DNA of 64,000 nucleotides from Paracoccus salipaludis (GCF_002287065.1 NZ_NSJZ01000005.1:62001-126000), one strand, 5' to 3'. Positions 1-9,227 are shown, numbered from the stretch's first letter. Notes: a model not told the origin generated them from the letters alone. Numbers and translations are program-made.

Positions 1-3
1 GCG

Positions 4-1044
4 ATGGCAAGCACGGTGACGGTGATGGGCGCCGGGATCTTTGGCCTGTCCTGCGCCTGGGAATGCCTGAAGCGCGGCGCGCGGGTCCGGGTGATCGAGG
101 CCGCCCGCGTCGGCGCGGGTTCCAGCGGCGGCACGGTGGGGGCGCTGGCGCCGCACGCGCCGGAAAACTGGAACGCCAAGAAGCAGATGCAGCTTAACGC
201 GCTGGTCGCGGCCGAAGGCTGGTGGGCCGCGATCGCGCAGGCGGGCGGCACCGACCCCGGCTACGCCCGGACCGGGCGGGTCCAGCCCGCCGATCCCGCC
301 ACGCTGGACCGCCTGCGCGCCCGCATCGCGGCGGCAGCCGAGGTCTGGCCCGCCCCCTTCCGCATGGAACTGACCGACGCGCCGCAGGCCGCGCTGCTGC
401 CGGTCAGCGAAAGCGGGCTTTATCTCACCGATACCCTGACCGCCCGCCTGTCCCCCCGCCGCGCAGGAGCCGCACTGGCAGCGGCGATCCGCGCCAAGGG
501 TGGCGTCATCGAGGAAAACGCGGGGCCGCAGTCGCCGGATGATAGGGACGGCCCGGTGATCTGGGCCACCGGAGCCGCAGGTCTTGCCGCCCTGTCCGTT
601 GACCTGGGACGCAGCATCGGCACCGGGGTCAAGGGCCAGTCCGCCCTGCTGGCCTACCCGGCCCCGGACGCGCCGCAGGTCTTTGCCGTCGGCCTGCACA
701 TCGTTCCGCACGCAGATGGCACCGTGGCGATCGGCTCGACGTCCGAGCGCGACTTCGACGATCCCGCCGGCACCGACGCCCAACTCGACGCGCTGGTCGA
801 GCGCGCCCGCGTCCTCTGCCCCGTGCTGAGGAATGCCCCCGTGATCGACCGCTGGGCCGGTGTCCGCCCCCGCGCGGCCAGCCGCGCGCCGCTGCTGGGC
901 CATTGGCCGGGTCGCCCCGGCCATTTCGTCGCGAACGGAGGCTTCAAGATCGGATTCGGCATGGCCCCCGCCATCGCCGCCCTGATGGCCGAGCTGGTCC
1001 TTCTCGACCGCGACCGCATCCCTGACGCGTTCCGCCTGACCTGA
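4..1044 (+). CDS. FAD-dependent oxidoreductase, DAO/glycine-oxidase-like family
   Basis: A 346-residue flavoprotein of the D-amino-acid oxidase (DAO) superfamily, which oxidises amines or amino acids using FAD. The N-terminus has the dinucleotide-binding motif GAGIFG at residues 9-14, followed by an acidic residue at the end of beta-2 (VIEAARVGAG), typical of FAD binding. The C-terminal HFVANGGFKIGFGMAP stretch fits the conserved flavin-contact region of the family. There is no signal peptide, so it is probably cytosolic. The substrate cannot be told from sequence. It is convergent with the DUF1992 gene, and its upstream context lies outside the window. Confidence 0.8.
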   Translation: MASTVTVMGAGIFGLSCAWECLKRGARVRVIEAARVGAGSSGGTVGALAPHAPENWNAKKQMQLNALVAAEGWWAAIAQAGGTDPGYARTGRVQPADPATLDRLRARIAAAAEVWPAPFRMELTDAPQAALLPVSESGLYLTDTLTARLSPRRAGAALAAAIRAKGGVIEENAGPQSPDDRDGPVIWATGAAGLAALSVDLGRSIGTGVKGQSALLAYPAPDAPQVFAVGLHIVPHADGTVAIGSTSERDFDDPAGTDAQLDALVERARVLCPVLRNAPVIDRWAGVRPRAASRAPLLGHWPGRPGHFVANGGFKIGFGMAPAIAALMAELVLLDRDRIPDAFRLT

Positions 1045-1145
1045 GATGGCTGCCTGCCCTGCCGCCGCCCCGCATCCGGGCAGTGGATCATGCAGCCTGC
1101 CTCGACCGCGCAACCCTTCCCGGGGCGGCCGCCTTCCGCCCGGTG

Positions 1146-1472
1146 CTAGTCGCGGGTAAAGCGCCGCCGCGCGTCGGCATGGATGTTGCGCTTCAGTTCC
1201 AGCAGGGCGATCTGCCGTTGCAGCCGCTTGCGCTCGACCTCGTCCTCGACCTGGTCCAGCACGGCGCGCTTGGCCTCGATGTCCTTGGCGAACTGCACCT
1301 CGGGCGGCAGGAAGCCGCCGTCCGCCATCATCCGGTGCAGCACGTCGTCGGCCGTCTCGCGCAGGCGGACAGGGTCGAGCGGCTTGCCCTCGCCTGCCAG
1401 CCCCTGAAGCTCGCCATTGGCCGCCGCCTCGTCGATGCGGCGCTGTGCGATCAGATCGAACCAGTGCGTCAA
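1146..1472 (-). CDS. DUF1992 (DnaJ-homologue-subfamily-C28-like) protein
   Basis: A 108-residue hydrophilic protein of the DUF1992 family, recognised by the opening [17 protein letters not shown], the following GEGKPL, and a basic C-terminal helix rich in Arg and Lys. No biochemical function is established for stand-alone bacterial members. The start is a TTG whose TTGA overlaps the valS stop (TGA at 1469-1471), so translation is probably coupled to valS. A later start would remove the conserved N-terminal motif. Confidence 0.8.
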   Translation of the reverse strand: MTHWFDLIAQRRIDEAAANGELQGLAGEGKPLDPVRLRETADDVLHRMMADGGFLPPEVQFAKDIEAKRAVLDQVEDEVERKRLQRQIALLELKRNIHADARRRFTRD

Positions 1473-4400
1473 AAAGTCCTCAGCTGCTCCAGCGCGGCGC
1501 GGGTGCGGGCGATGTCCTCGTCCAGATCGGCCAGCTTGCCGCGCGTTTCCTCAATGACCTCGGGATCGGCGTTCTGGGCAAACTTGGGGTTCGACAGCCG
1601 GCCCCGCAAGCCCGAGGCGTCCTTTTCCGTCTTCGCCAGTGCCTTCTCGAGCCGTGCCGTCTCGGCGCCCGCGTCGATGACATCCCCGATGGGCAGCGCG
1701 AAGGAGGCACCGGGCGCCGCGACCGCGATCATCCCCCGGCCCGCCGTGCCATCGGCGGGCGCGTTCACCCGCGCCAGCCGCTCGAGCAGCGGCGCGTTGG
1801 CGGCCAGCGCCGCGCGGGCGGCCGCGTCGGCCTCGGTCACGACCAGGTCGAGCTTCGCGCCCGCAGGCACCCCCATCTGGGCGCGGGCGGAACGGATGCC
1901 CTCGATCAGCCCGATCACCCAGTTCATCTCGCGGTCGGCCTGCGCGTCGATCAGCTCGGGCCCGTAGTCCGGCCAGTCGCCATGCACCAGCATGGTCGAG
2001 CGGTTGCCGGTCAGCGCCCAGATGTCCTCGGTGACGAAGGGCATGATCGGGTGCAGCATGGTGATCGCCTGCTCGATGACCCAGCGCATGGTGGCACGGG
2101 TTTCGGCGGCATGTTCGCCGTCGAACAGCGGCTTGGCGAATTCCACGTACCAGTCGCAGAGCTTGCCCCAGACGAACGCGTAAAGCCCCTGCGCCGCGTC
2201 GTTGAAGCGATAGGCCCCCAGCGCCTCGTCCAGCGCCAGCCGCGCCCGTGCCGTTTCGCCCATGATCCAGCGGTTGACCGTGTGCTGCGGCGCAGGCTGT
2301 CCCGCGGGCGCGTCAAAGACGCCGTTCATCTCGGCGAAGCGGGTCGCGTTCCAGATCTTGGTGACGAAATTGCGGTTCGCCTCGACATGCTTCGGCCCCA
2401 GCTTGGGGTCGCGGCCCATCGCGGCCATGCTGGTCAGGGTGAAGCGCAGCGCATCCGCGCCGAACTGGTCGATCAGGTCTAGGGGGTCGATGACGTTGCC
2501 CTTGGACTTGGACATCTTCGCGCCCTTCTCGTCCCGGACGAGGCCGTGGACATAGACGGTGCGGAACGGCACCTCGCCCACCACGGCCAGCTGCATCATC
2601 ATCATCCGGGCGACCCAGAAGAAGATGATGTCGAAGCCGGTGATCAGCGTGTCGGTAGGGAAATACTTGCGCAGCTCGGGCGTGTCCTCGGGCCAGCCCA
2701 GCGTCCCGATGGGCCACAGCCCCGACGAGAACCAGGTGTCCAGCACGTCCGGGTCGCGCCACACGGGATAAACGATGCGGGTCGGATCGCCCGTCGTCTC
2801 GTATTCGGCCAAGCCCACGGCAAAGGCGTGCAGCGCCGCGTCCCGATCCTCGACCTCGATCACCGAACCCGCCGCGATGGGGGCAGGCTGGGCGGCAAGC
2901 TCGTCGAAGAATTTCGCCCGCACCTCGTCGAAGCTGGCGGCGCAGTGCTGGATCTCGCCCGGGCGGACCAGTTGGTCGTCGTTCAGCAGGCGCAGCATCT
3001 CGACCGGGTCAAGCTCGCCGTCACCCTGGTCGTCGCGGAAGTCGGGTGCCTCCAGGTCAAGCCCGTACCACACCGGGATCTGGTGGCCCCACCAGAGCTG
3101 ACGGCTGATCGTCCAGGGCTCGATGTTCTCGAGCCAGTGGAAATACACCTTCTCGTGCTGCTCGGGGATGATCCGGGTCCGGCCCTGGCGCACCGCGTCG
3201 ATGGCGGGCTGCACGATCTTGGCGGTGTCCACGAACCACTGGTCCGTCAGCATCGGCTCGATCACCACGCCCGAGCGGTCGCCGAAGGGCTGCATGATCT
3301 TCTTGCGCTCGACGTAAGGCGCGCCCTCGGCGTCGGTGACGGCCAGCCCCTCGGCGTTGATCGCCTCGACCACCCGCTCACGCGCCTCGTAGCGGTCGAG
3401 CCCGCGCAGCTCCTCGGGGACGAGGTTGACGGTGGAAACGTCGCCCACGTCCTCGCCCCGGGCCGCAGCGGTCGCGATCGCGGCGCTTTCGGCATAGGAC
3501 AGGCCATCCTCGCGCATCCGCGCCTGACCGTCCATCAGCGCATACAGCGGGATTCCGTTCCGCTGCGCCACGCCATAGTCGTTGAAGTCATGCGCCCCGG
3601 TGATCTTCACCGCGCCCGAGCCGAAGTCCGGATCGGGATATTCGTCGGTGATGATCGGGATCAGGCGGCGGTGTTCCCTGGGTCCGACCGGGATCTCGCA
3701 GAGCTTGCCGACAATGGGGGCATAGCGCGCATCGTCGGGGTGGACCGCCACCGCGCCGTCGCCCAGCATCGTCTCGGGCCGGGTCGTGGCGATGGAGATG
3801 TAGTCCCGCATCTCGCGCAGGGTCACGTTGCCGTCGGCGTCGCGTTCCACGTATTCATAGGTCTCGCCGCCGGCCAGCGGATACTTGAAGTGCCACATCT
3901 GGCCATCGGTCTCGCGGTTCTCGACCTCGAGGTCCGAGATCGCGGTCTCGAAGCGCGGGTCCCAGTTCACCAGCCGCTTGCCCCGGTAGATCAGGCCCTT
4001 GTCGTACATGTCCACGAAGACGCGGATCACGGCGTCGTGGAAGTTGCCGCCCTCGCCCTGCGGGGCGCCGGGCGCGCCGGACATGGTGAAGGCGTTGCGC
4101 GACCAGTCGAGGCTCGCGCCCAGCCGCCGCAGCTGGGCCGTGATGGTGCCGCCGGATTCGCGCTTCCAGGCCCAGACCTTCTGCAGGAAGGCCTCGCGCC
4201 CGATCTCGCGCCGGCCGGGTTCCTGCGCGGCGGCCATCTGGCGTTCCACCACCATCTGCGTGGCGATGCCCGCGTGGTCCTGCCCCGGCTGCCACAGCGT
4301 GTCGAAGCCGCGCATCCGGTGCCAGCGCACCAGGATGTCCTGCAGGGTGTTGTTCAGCGCGTGGCCGATGTGCAGGCTGCCGGTGACATTCGGCGGCGGG

Positions 4401-4528
4401 ATCACGACCGAGAAGCTGGGCGCCCCCGGTTTCGCGTTCGCGCCCGCGGCGAAGGCGTTGGTCCGGTCCCATTCGGCCGCGATGCGGGCCTCGGCTGCGG
4501 CGGCGTCGAAGGTCTTGTCCATGCTCAT
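1469..4528 (-). CDS. valS: Valine--tRNA ligase
   Basis: Class I aminoacyl-tRNA synthetase that charges tRNA-Val and edits mischarged Thr. The HIGH motif is at residues 53-56 ([11 protein letters not shown]) and the KMSKS motif lies near residue 672 ([10 protein letters not shown]). Between them are the editing domain and the [10 protein letters not shown] stretch. A charged coiled-coil arm closes the protein. At 1019 residues it is slightly longer than the E. coli enzyme (about 951). The 5' leader holds a 9-bp inverted repeat whose 3' arm contains the Shine-Dalgarno sequence (see 4538-4570). The downstream DUF1992 gene overlaps by 4 nt. Confidence 0.97.
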   Translation of the reverse strand: MSMDKTFDAAAAEARIAAEWDRTNAFAAGANAKPGAPSFSVVIPPPNVTGSLHIGHALNNTLQDILVRWHRMRGFDTLWQPGQDHAGIATQMVVERQMAAAQEPGRREIGREAFLQKVWAWKRESGGTITAQLRRLGASLDWSRNAFTMSGAPGAPQGEGGNFHDAVIRVFVDMYDKGLIYRGKRLVNWDPRFETAISDLEVENRETDGQMWHFKYPLAGGETYEYVERDADGNVTLREMRDYISIATTRPETMLGDGAVAVHPDDARYAPIVGKLCEIPVGPREHRRLIPIITDEYPDPDFGSGAVKITGAHDFNDYGVAQRNGIPLYALMDGQARMREDGLSYAESAAIATAAARGEDVGDVSTVNLVPEELRGLDRYEARERVVEAINAEGLAVTDAEGAPYVERKKIMQPFGDRSGVVIEPMLTDQWFVDTAKIVQPAIDAVRQGRTRIIPEQHEKVYFHWLENIEPWTISRQLWWGHQIPVWYGLDLEAPDFRDDQGDGELDPVEMLRLLNDDQLVRPGEIQHCAASFDEVRAKFFDELAAQPAPIAAGSVIEVEDRDAALHAFAVGLAEYETTGDPTRIVYPVWRDPDVLDTWFSSGLWPIGTLGWPEDTPELRKYFPTDTLITGFDIIFFWVARMMMMQLAVVGEVPFRTVYVHGLVRDEKGAKMSKSKGNVIDPLDLIDQFGADALRFTLTSMAAMGRDPKLGPKHVEANRNFVTKIWNATRFAEMNGVFDAPAGQPAPQHTVNRWIMGETARARLALDEALGAYRFNDAAQGLYAFVWGKLCDWYVEFAKPLFDGEHAAETRATMRWVIEQAITMLHPIMPFVTEDIWALTGNRSTMLVHGDWPDYGPELIDAQADREMNWVIGLIEGIRSARAQMGVPAGAKLDLVVTEADAAARAALAANAPLLERLARVNAPADGTAGRGMIAVAAPGASFALPIGDVIDAGAETARLEKALAKTEKDASGLRGRLSNPKFAQNADPEVIEETRGKLADLDEDIARTRAALEQLRTF

Positions 4529-4537
4529 CGGTCGGTC

Positions 4538-4570
4538 CCCTTGCTTGGATCGGACTTACCGAAGCAAGGG
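4538..4570 (-). promoter_or_regulatory. valS leader hairpin covering the ribosome binding site
   Basis: A perfect 9-bp inverted repeat, CCCTTGCTT at 4538-4546 and AAGCAAGGG at 4562-4570, with a 15-nt spacer. In the valS mRNA the 3' arm includes the AAGGGG Shine-Dalgarno about 8-10 nt before the ATG at 4528, so folding would hide the ribosome binding site. It also lies 28 nt after the VOC stop, but no T-tract follows, so I favour translational control over termination. Inferred from sequence only. Confidence 0.45.
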
Positions 4571-4597
4571 CCACGGGCCAAGGGGCAAGCGGACGGA

Positions 4598-5401
4598 TCA
4601 GCCCGCGTGCTCGCGCGGGCCGACAAGGGCGAACCACGCGCCCTGCGGATCGGTGCAGGCGGCGATGAAGGCCCCGCCCGGCACCTCGACCGGGCCATGG
4701 GCGATTGTCCCGCCCGCGGCCTTGACCCGGCCGATCGCCTCGACGATGCCGTTCGCGCCGAAATAGGGCAGCCAGACGGGCATGGGCGCGTTCCCGAGGC
4801 CCATCATCCCGCCGATGTCCGTGCCCTTGTGGCGGAACAGCTGGTAGATGCCCATCGACCCCATGTCCATCGCCTCGCCTTTCGTCCAGCCGAAAAGCCC
4901 GGCGTAGAAGTCGAAGCCCGCCGCAGGGTCGGTTGTCATCAGCTCGTGCCAGTTCCCATGGCCCTCCTTCGCCTGATCGAAGGCGCCCTCGCCGCGTTCG
5001 GCCCTGGCGACGTCCCCGGCGCTCATGCCGTCCATGTCGGGCTCGAGGATGCCGAAGACCGCGCCCTGCGGGTCGGCGGCGATGGCGAAGCGGCCGGTGC
5101 CGGGGATGTCGGCCGGGCCGCGCATCACCCGGCCGCCCGCGCGGGTGATCTCTCCGGCGGTCCGGTCGCAGTCATCCACGGCGAAATAGATCAGCCAGTT
5201 CGGCGGCGGCGCGGCTTCCTGACCCGCAAGCGACATCATTCCCGCCACCATGTCGCCGCCCGAGCGCGCCAGCAGATAGGTGAAGTCCTTCATCCCCGCG
5301 TCGGCGACCTGCCAGCCCAGCACCCCGGCATAGAAGGCACGCGCCGCCTCGAGGTCGCCTGTCCCCAGCTCGTACCAGCAGGGATTGCCCTGATAGCCCA
5401 T
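4598..5401 (-). CDS. VOC-family protein with two glyoxalase/dioxygenase-like halves
   Basis: A 267-residue protein made of two vicinal-oxygen-chelate halves. The first opens with NPCWYELGTGDLEAARAFYA and the second (about residues 140-267) repeats the pattern with GNWHELMTTDPAAGFDFYAG. Each half ends with a DPQGA...F motif. Family members bind a metal and act on glyoxals, catechols or antibiotics, but the substrate here is unknown. I chose the ATG at 5401 because GGGAG stands about 7 nt upstream; the open frame continues further 5' without a good site. It lies 71 bp downstream of the tandem DUF1428 gene and is probably co-transcribed with it. Confidence 0.85.
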   Translation of the reverse strand: MGYQGNPCWYELGTGDLEAARAFYAGVLGWQVADAGMKDFTYLLARSGGDMVAGMMSLAGQEAAPPPNWLIYFAVDDCDRTAGEITRAGGRVMRGPADIPGTGRFAIAADPQGAVFGILEPDMDGMSAGDVARAERGEGAFDQAKEGHGNWHELMTTDPAAGFDFYAGLFGWTKGEAMDMGSMGIYQLFRHKGTDIGGMMGLGNAPMPVWLPYFGANGIVEAIGRVKAAGGTIAHGPVEVPGGAFIAACTDPQGAWFALVGPREHAG

Positions 5402-5472
5402 GTCTTTCTCCCCCCTGTCCCGCGCGGCCCCGGCGCGGGACAATGCCGCGCCGGGCTTCTGCATCGCGTCCC

Positions 5473-6204
5473 TCAGGCCCGGTCGCTGTCGAAGATGGTC
5501 TCGAACCCGGCCCAGATCATGCGCTTGCCGTCAAAGGGCATGTCGGGCATCGGCTTGCCCTCCATCGCGGCCCTCATCTTCCGGCCCGCCTCCTCGCAGG
5601 TGGCGCGGTCGGGCCAGCCGGCCCAGGACATGACGATGACCTCGCCATCCTTCGCATCCACCGCCCGGTACATGTCGGTCAGCTTGCCATGGGGCACGTC
5701 GTCGCCCCAGCTTTCGTGGTTGCCCAGGCAGCCGCTGGGCCGGAACATCTCCTCCCAGGCCGAATGGGCGAGCTTCTCGAACGCGTCGCGGTTGCCTTCG
5801 GGCACGGGGGTCAGGAAACCCTGGTAGTAACCGCCGCCCTTGTCGCTGCCATCGGCGACAAGGGACTGGAAGCCCCCGAAGATCATGCGCTTGCCGTCAT
5901 AGGGCAACTCGCCCATCGCATTCGCGAATTCCTCGCGGTTTTCCATGATGTCGGCCCAGGCGGCGTCCGAGGTCGCCTTGTCGGGCCACTCCACCCAGGC
6001 GAAGACCACGGCCTCGTCGTCCCTGGCCTGCACCGCCCGCAGGAAGTCGGTCTGCGTTCCGGGCTGGATGTCCTCGCCCCAGGTCTCGACCATGCGCGCC
6101 GCGCCGCGCGACTGCATCAGGGGCCAGCTGCGGCGCAGGCTTTGCAGGTACTTGTCTCGCTTGTCCTTCGGCACGGGAGTGACCGATCCGGTATAGTAAG
6201 GCAT
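5473..6204 (-). CDS. Tandem DUF1428 protein
   Basis: A 243-residue protein of two DUF1428-like (YbaA-type) repeats. The halves share the pattern YYxGxxTPVPxxxRD, a WGxDxxxGxxTDxxRAVxAxDxExVxxxWxxWPD core, and a closing PxDGKRMIxxGFxx. Family members are small ferredoxin-fold proteins of unknown function, often next to HxlR regulators. The ATG at 6204 is preceded by AAAGGA at good spacing. It is transcribed divergently from the HxlR regulator across a 104-bp region with a palindromic operator candidate, so it is probably that regulator's target. Confidence 0.85.
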   Translation of the reverse strand: MPYYTGSVTPVPKDKRDKYLQSLRRSWPLMQSRGAARMVETWGEDIQPGTQTDFLRAVQARDDEAVVFAWVEWPDKATSDAAWADIMENREEFANAMGELPYDGKRMIFGGFQSLVADGSDKGGGYYQGFLTPVPEGNRDAFEKLAHSAWEEMFRPSGCLGNHESWGDDVPHGKLTDMYRAVDAKDGEVIVMSWAGWPDRATCEEAGRKMRAAMEGKPMPDMPFDGKRMIWAGFETIFDSDRA

Positions 6205-6252
6205 CTCGCGTCCTTTCCGGTGGGATGTCGTCCGACGGGACTCAGGCTGGCA

Positions 6253-6286
6253 CAACGGTTGCAAAAAGCAACTGAAATGTTTTATC
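6253..6286. promoter_or_regulatory. Candidate HxlR operator and hxlR promoter
   Basis: The region between the tandem DUF1428 gene and the HxlR gene holds overlapping inverted repeats: CAAC-G-GTTG (6253-6261) and GTTGC-AAAAA-GCAAC (6258-6272), giving three half-sites of the GTTG/CAAC type. A plausible -35 TTGCAA (6259-6264) and -10 TTTATC (6281-6286), 16 nt apart, lie across and just after the palindrome and point to the HxlR gene. HxlR-family proteins are winged-helix dimers that bind such short palindromes. The assignment is inferred from position and symmetry. Confidence 0.5.
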
Positions 6287-6308
6287 GTGCCAGCAGGAGG
6301 CACCCGCA

Positions 6309-6974
6309 TTGGCAGAAAACCGCAAGACCTACGGCGAGGGATGCATCGCCGCCCATGCGCTCGACCTGATCGGCGACCGCTGGGCGCTGCTTGTGGTGCG
6401 CGAGCTGATGCTGGGTCCGAAACGCTTCGGCGCGCTTCGTGCAGGACTGCCGGGGGTGGCCACCAACATCCTCACCCGCCGGCTCGAGGATCTGGAGCGC
6501 GTGGGAATCGTCCGCCGCCGCAGCCTGCCCGCCCCGGCAAGCGCCCCGGCCTACGAACTGGCGGCAAGTGGCCTTGCCCTGGCCCCGGTCCTGCGAGAAC
6601 TCTGCCGCTGGGGCGCGGCCATGCCCGGCCACGACCCCGGGCTGCCGATCAGCCCGACGGCGCTGATGCTGTCGATGGAGGCGATGATCCGGCCCGCCGG
6701 ACGCTTCACCGCCGGCTTCGAAATGGCGGGCGAGGCCTTCGCCCTGACCGCCGACGCCTCGGGCCTGCAGATCCGCCGCAGCGACGCGGGGACCGGAGAG
6801 ATGAGCTTCGCCGGCCACCCGAACGACATGGCCTCGGCGATCTACGGCCCCGCGCCGCTGGCGGATGTCGTCGCAAGCGGGCGCATCCGCTTCACAGGCG
6901 ATCTCGGGCGCGGGCAGGCCTTCGTGGACCTGTTCCGCCTTCGCCACCCCGTTCCCGCAGGAGAAGACGCATGA
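6309..6974 (+). CDS. HxlR-family transcriptional regulator
   Basis: A 221-residue winged-helix regulator. The HxlR domain fills about residues 8-100 (CIAAHALDLIGDRWALLVVR, then KRFGALRAGLPGVATNILTR and RLEDLERVGIVRR). A C-terminal domain of about 100 residues, longer than in minimal HxlR proteins, may sense a ligand. The start is TTG, supported by AGGAGG at 6295-6300, 8 nt upstream. The stop overlaps the next gene as ATGA, so the two are coupled. It probably represses itself and the divergent tandem DUF1428/VOC pair. Confidence 0.9.
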   Translation: MAENRKTYGEGCIAAHALDLIGDRWALLVVRELMLGPKRFGALRAGLPGVATNILTRRLEDLERVGIVRRRSLPAPASAPAYELAASGLALAPVLRELCRWGAAMPGHDPGLPISPTALMLSMEAMIRPAGRFTAGFEMAGEAFALTADASGLQIRRSDAGTGEMSFAGHPNDMASAIYGPAPLADVVASGRIRFTGDLGRGQAFVDLFRLRHPVPAGEDA

Positions 6975-7444
6975 CCCGCCTCATCCCGCATCTGTGGTAC
7001 AGCGCCGAAGCCGAGGAAGCCGCCCGCTTCTACGTTTCGGTCATTCCCGACAGCCGCATCGACCACGTCTCGACGCTGCCCGTCGAAACGCCGTCAGGCC
7101 CTGCCGGCAGCGTCACCATTGTCGAGTTCACGCTGGCGGGCCAGCCTGTGACCGGCTTCACGGGCGGGCCGCTGGACCCGTTCAACCACGCCATCTCGCT
7201 GATGATCGAGTGTGACACGCAGGAAGACATCGACCGCATCTGGGACGCGCTTCTGGACGGCGGCACGCCCGAGGAATGCGGCTGGCTGCGCGACCGCTGG
7301 GGCGTCTCGTGGCAGATCGCGCCCCGGCGCCTGATGGAGATGATCCGCGGCGACGACCGCGCCGCCGCCGCCCGGACCGCCGAGGCGATGCGGGGGATGG
7401 TCAAGCTGGACCTTGCCGCACTGGAACGCGCCTTCGCGGGCTGA
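6971..7444 (+). CDS. VOC-family PhnB-like protein
   Basis: A 157-residue single-domain VOC protein of the PhnB / 3-demethylubiquinone-methyltransferase-like group. It begins LIPHLWYSAEAEEAARFY and has the GGTPEECGWLRDRWGVSWQI stretch diagnostic of that group. Its start overlaps the HxlR stop by 4 nt (ATGA), so it forms an operon with the regulator. Together with the VOC protein on the other side, the HxlR locus holds three VOC domains, which suggests handling of a reactive or toxic small molecule; that role is inference. Confidence 0.88.
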   Translation: MTRLIPHLWYSAEAEEAARFYVSVIPDSRIDHVSTLPVETPSGPAGSVTIVEFTLAGQPVTGFTGGPLDPFNHAISLMIECDTQEDIDRIWDALLDGGTPEECGWLRDRWGVSWQIAPRRLMEMIRGDDRAAAARTAEAMRGMVKLDLAALERAFAG

Positions 7445-7447
7445 GCG

Positions 7448-7879
7448 TCACACAGCCCGGTCGAACTTGGTGGACAGGTGCACCAGGCTTTCCGAGGACC
7501 GGACCCCCGTCAGATTGCCGATGCGGTCCAGCACTTCGTCCAGCTCGGACGTCGAAGCGCAGCCGAGCTGCAGCAGAAGATCGACGCGCCCGCTGGTGGA
7601 ATGCACCTTCTCGACGGCGGGAATGGCCTTCAGCCGGCCGAGGATGGCGGCCTGGGCGCGCGGTTCGATGGTCAGAAGGCAGGTCGCGCGGATGCGCGTG
7701 ACCCGCGCGGCCTCGCCCAGCCGCAGGGTGTATCCTGCGATCGCGCCCGTGGTTTCCAGCCGTTCCAGCCGTGCCTGCACAGTGGACCGGGCAAGCTTCA
7801 GCCGCCGCGCCAGGACGGCGACCGACATCCGTGCATCCTGCCCCAGATGCGCGATGATCGCCCGGTCGGTGTCGTCCAT
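7448..7879 (-). CDS. Lrp/AsnC-family transcriptional regulator
   Basis: A 143-residue feast/famine regulator. The N-terminal helix-turn-helix (MDDTDRAIIAHLGQDARMS through STVQARLERLETTGAIAGY) is followed by the RAM ligand-binding domain (residues about 60-140, with VEKVHSTSGRVDLLLQLGC). Such proteins bind amino acids and DNA as octamers. It is divergent from a PLP-dependent decarboxylase gene, and a 7-bp inverted repeat sits just upstream (7895-7918). The likely role is amino-acid-responsive control of that decarboxylase and of itself. Confidence 0.92.
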   Translation of the reverse strand: MDDTDRAIIAHLGQDARMSVAVLARRLKLARSTVQARLERLETTGAIAGYTLRLGEAARVTRIRATCLLTIEPRAQAAILGRLKAIPAVEKVHSTSGRVDLLLQLGCASTSELDEVLDRIGNLTGVRSSESLVHLSTKFDRAV

Positions 7880-7894
7880 TGTCCCCTCTTGTCG

Positions 7895-7918
7895 ATCTGA
7901 CGGCGCTGCCGGTCAGAT
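7895..7918. promoter_or_regulatory. Candidate Lrp-type operator
   Basis: A perfect 7-bp inverted repeat, ATCTGAC at 7895-7901 and GTCAGAT at 7912-7918, with a partly self-complementary 10-nt spacer. It lies 16-39 nt upstream of the Lrp start codon and about 107 nt from the decarboxylase start, in a divergent region. Its size and symmetry fit one dimer site of an Lrp/AsnC protein. Confidence 0.45.
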
Positions 7919-8024
7919 TAACCGGCCCCGCACGACGATCCATCCTTTTCATCGCGCCGAATGCACCCCATAGGGCGCCGTCCGCGTTGAGCGGCCGAAC
8001 CCCGGGCCATGGAAAGGATTGCGC

Positions 8025-9182
8025 ATGGGACTGACCGAAGGCCACCAGGCCAAGACCGTCTGGGAAAACCCGGCCGAGATCGTCCGCAGCCTGCACCCCG
8101 AGAACCCGGTGATGGTCTTCGCGCCGACCGTGCTGCAGGACCGTGCCCGCGCCTTTCTGGCGGGCTTTCCCGGCCTTGTGACCTATGCCGTCAAGTCGAA
8201 CCCCGACGAGGCGGTGATCCAGAACCTCGTGCAAGCGGGCATCCGCGGATTCGACGTGGCCTCGCCCTTCGAGATCGACCTGATCGGCCGCCTCGCGCCC
8301 ACCGCCGCGCGGCATTACCACAACCCGGTCCGAAGCCGCGCCGAGATCGCCCATGCGGTCGGCGCGGGCATCAAGGCCTGGTCGGTGGACAGCCGGACGG
8401 AACTGGACAAGCTCTTCGAGCAGGTGCCGCCCGAAAACTGCGAGATCTCGCCCCGCTTCAAGCTGCCCGTGCTGGGCGCGGCCTATGACTTCGGGTCCAA
8501 GTTCGGCGCGACGCCGGAACTGGCGGCGGACCTGCTGCGCGCGGTCAATGACCGGGGCTACATCGCCTCGCTGACCTTCCACCCGGGCACGCAATGCACC
8601 GATCCCCACGCGTGGGAACAGTATATCCGCACCGCGCGCGAGATCGCCGACATGGCGGGGGTCCATCCCAGGCGCCTGAACGTCGGCGGCGGCTTTCCGT
8701 CCTGGCGCGTCCACGGGGTCGAGCCCGACCTGCCCGCGATCTTCGATCTGATCGGCCGCACCACGGCGGAAGCCTTCGGGGCGAACGCCCCGGAACTGGT
8801 CTGCGAACCCGGGCGCGGCCTTTGCGCCGACGCCTTCGCCATCATCACCCGCGTCAAGGCGGTCCGCGACGGGACCAGCGTCTTCCTGAACGACGGCGTT
8901 TATGGCGGCATGAACGAGCTGCCGGTGATCGGCAACCTCGACCGGCTGGAAGTGCTGACGCCCGAAGGCAAGCTGCGCGGCGAAAACAGCCACGGCCGCG
9001 TGGTCTTCGGCCCGACCTGCGATTCGGTGGACCGCCTGCCGGGCGAAATCTCGCTGCCCGACAACATCCAGGAAGGCGATTACGTCGTCTTCCATGGCGC
9101 GGGCGCCTATTCGGTCGTGACCAACACCCGCTTCAACGGCTTCGGCGAACTGCGCCAGCTGACGGTGATGGGCTTCGACTGA
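8025..9182 (+). CDS. Type III PLP-dependent amino-acid decarboxylase (ornithine/lysine-like)
   Basis: A 385-residue alanine-racemase-fold decarboxylase (group IV: ornithine, lysine, diaminopimelate and related). The PLP lysine is K57 in VTYAVKSNPDE. Phosphate-binding signatures HPGTQ, GGGFPSW and EPGRG follow, and the second active site Cys is near residue 332 in FGPTCDSVDR. The size matches short eukaryotic-type ODC rather than the larger DapF/LysA-type enzymes, so polyamine synthesis from ornithine or lysine is likely. An ATG at 8025, 6 nt after GGAAAGGA, is a better start than the TTG two codons earlier. Confidence 0.9.
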   Translation: MGLTEGHQAKTVWENPAEIVRSLHPENPVMVFAPTVLQDRARAFLAGFPGLVTYAVKSNPDEAVIQNLVQAGIRGFDVASPFEIDLIGRLAPTAARHYHNPVRSRAEIAHAVGAGIKAWSVDSRTELDKLFEQVPPENCEISPRFKLPVLGAAYDFGSKFGATPELAADLLRAVNDRGYIASLTFHPGTQCTDPHAWEQYIRTAREIADMAGVHPRRLNVGGGFPSWRVHGVEPDLPAIFDLIGRTTAEAFGANAPELVCEPGRGLCADAFAIITRVKAVRDGTSVFLNDGVYGGMNELPVIGNLDRLEVLTPEGKLRGENSHGRVVFGPTCDSVDRLPGEISLPDNIQEGDYVVFHGAGAYSVVTNTRFNGFGELRQLTVMGFD

Positions 9183-9191
9183 TCCGCCACC

Positions 9192-9223
9192 GGGCGTCAC
9201 CTCCCTTTCGGGGGTGGCGCCCC
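9192..9223. terminator. Convergent hairpin between the decarboxylase gene and metF
   Basis: A long GC-rich stem (GGGCGTCACCTCCC, loop TTTC, GGGGGTGGCGCCC, with G-U pairs) fills the 45-bp gap between two convergent stop codons. No clear T-run follows, so termination efficiency is uncertain. Confidence 0.4.
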
Positions 9224-9227
9224 GACC

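Noticed and set aside
4529..4597. T-box riboswitch for valS
   Set aside because: Far too short, with no T-box sequence or antiterminator; only a simple hairpin is seen.
2546..5827. Very long open frame antisense to valS and its neighbours
   Set aside because: It is rich in His, Arg, Ala and Val, has no family motif, and is the mirror of valS codon use in GC-rich DNA.
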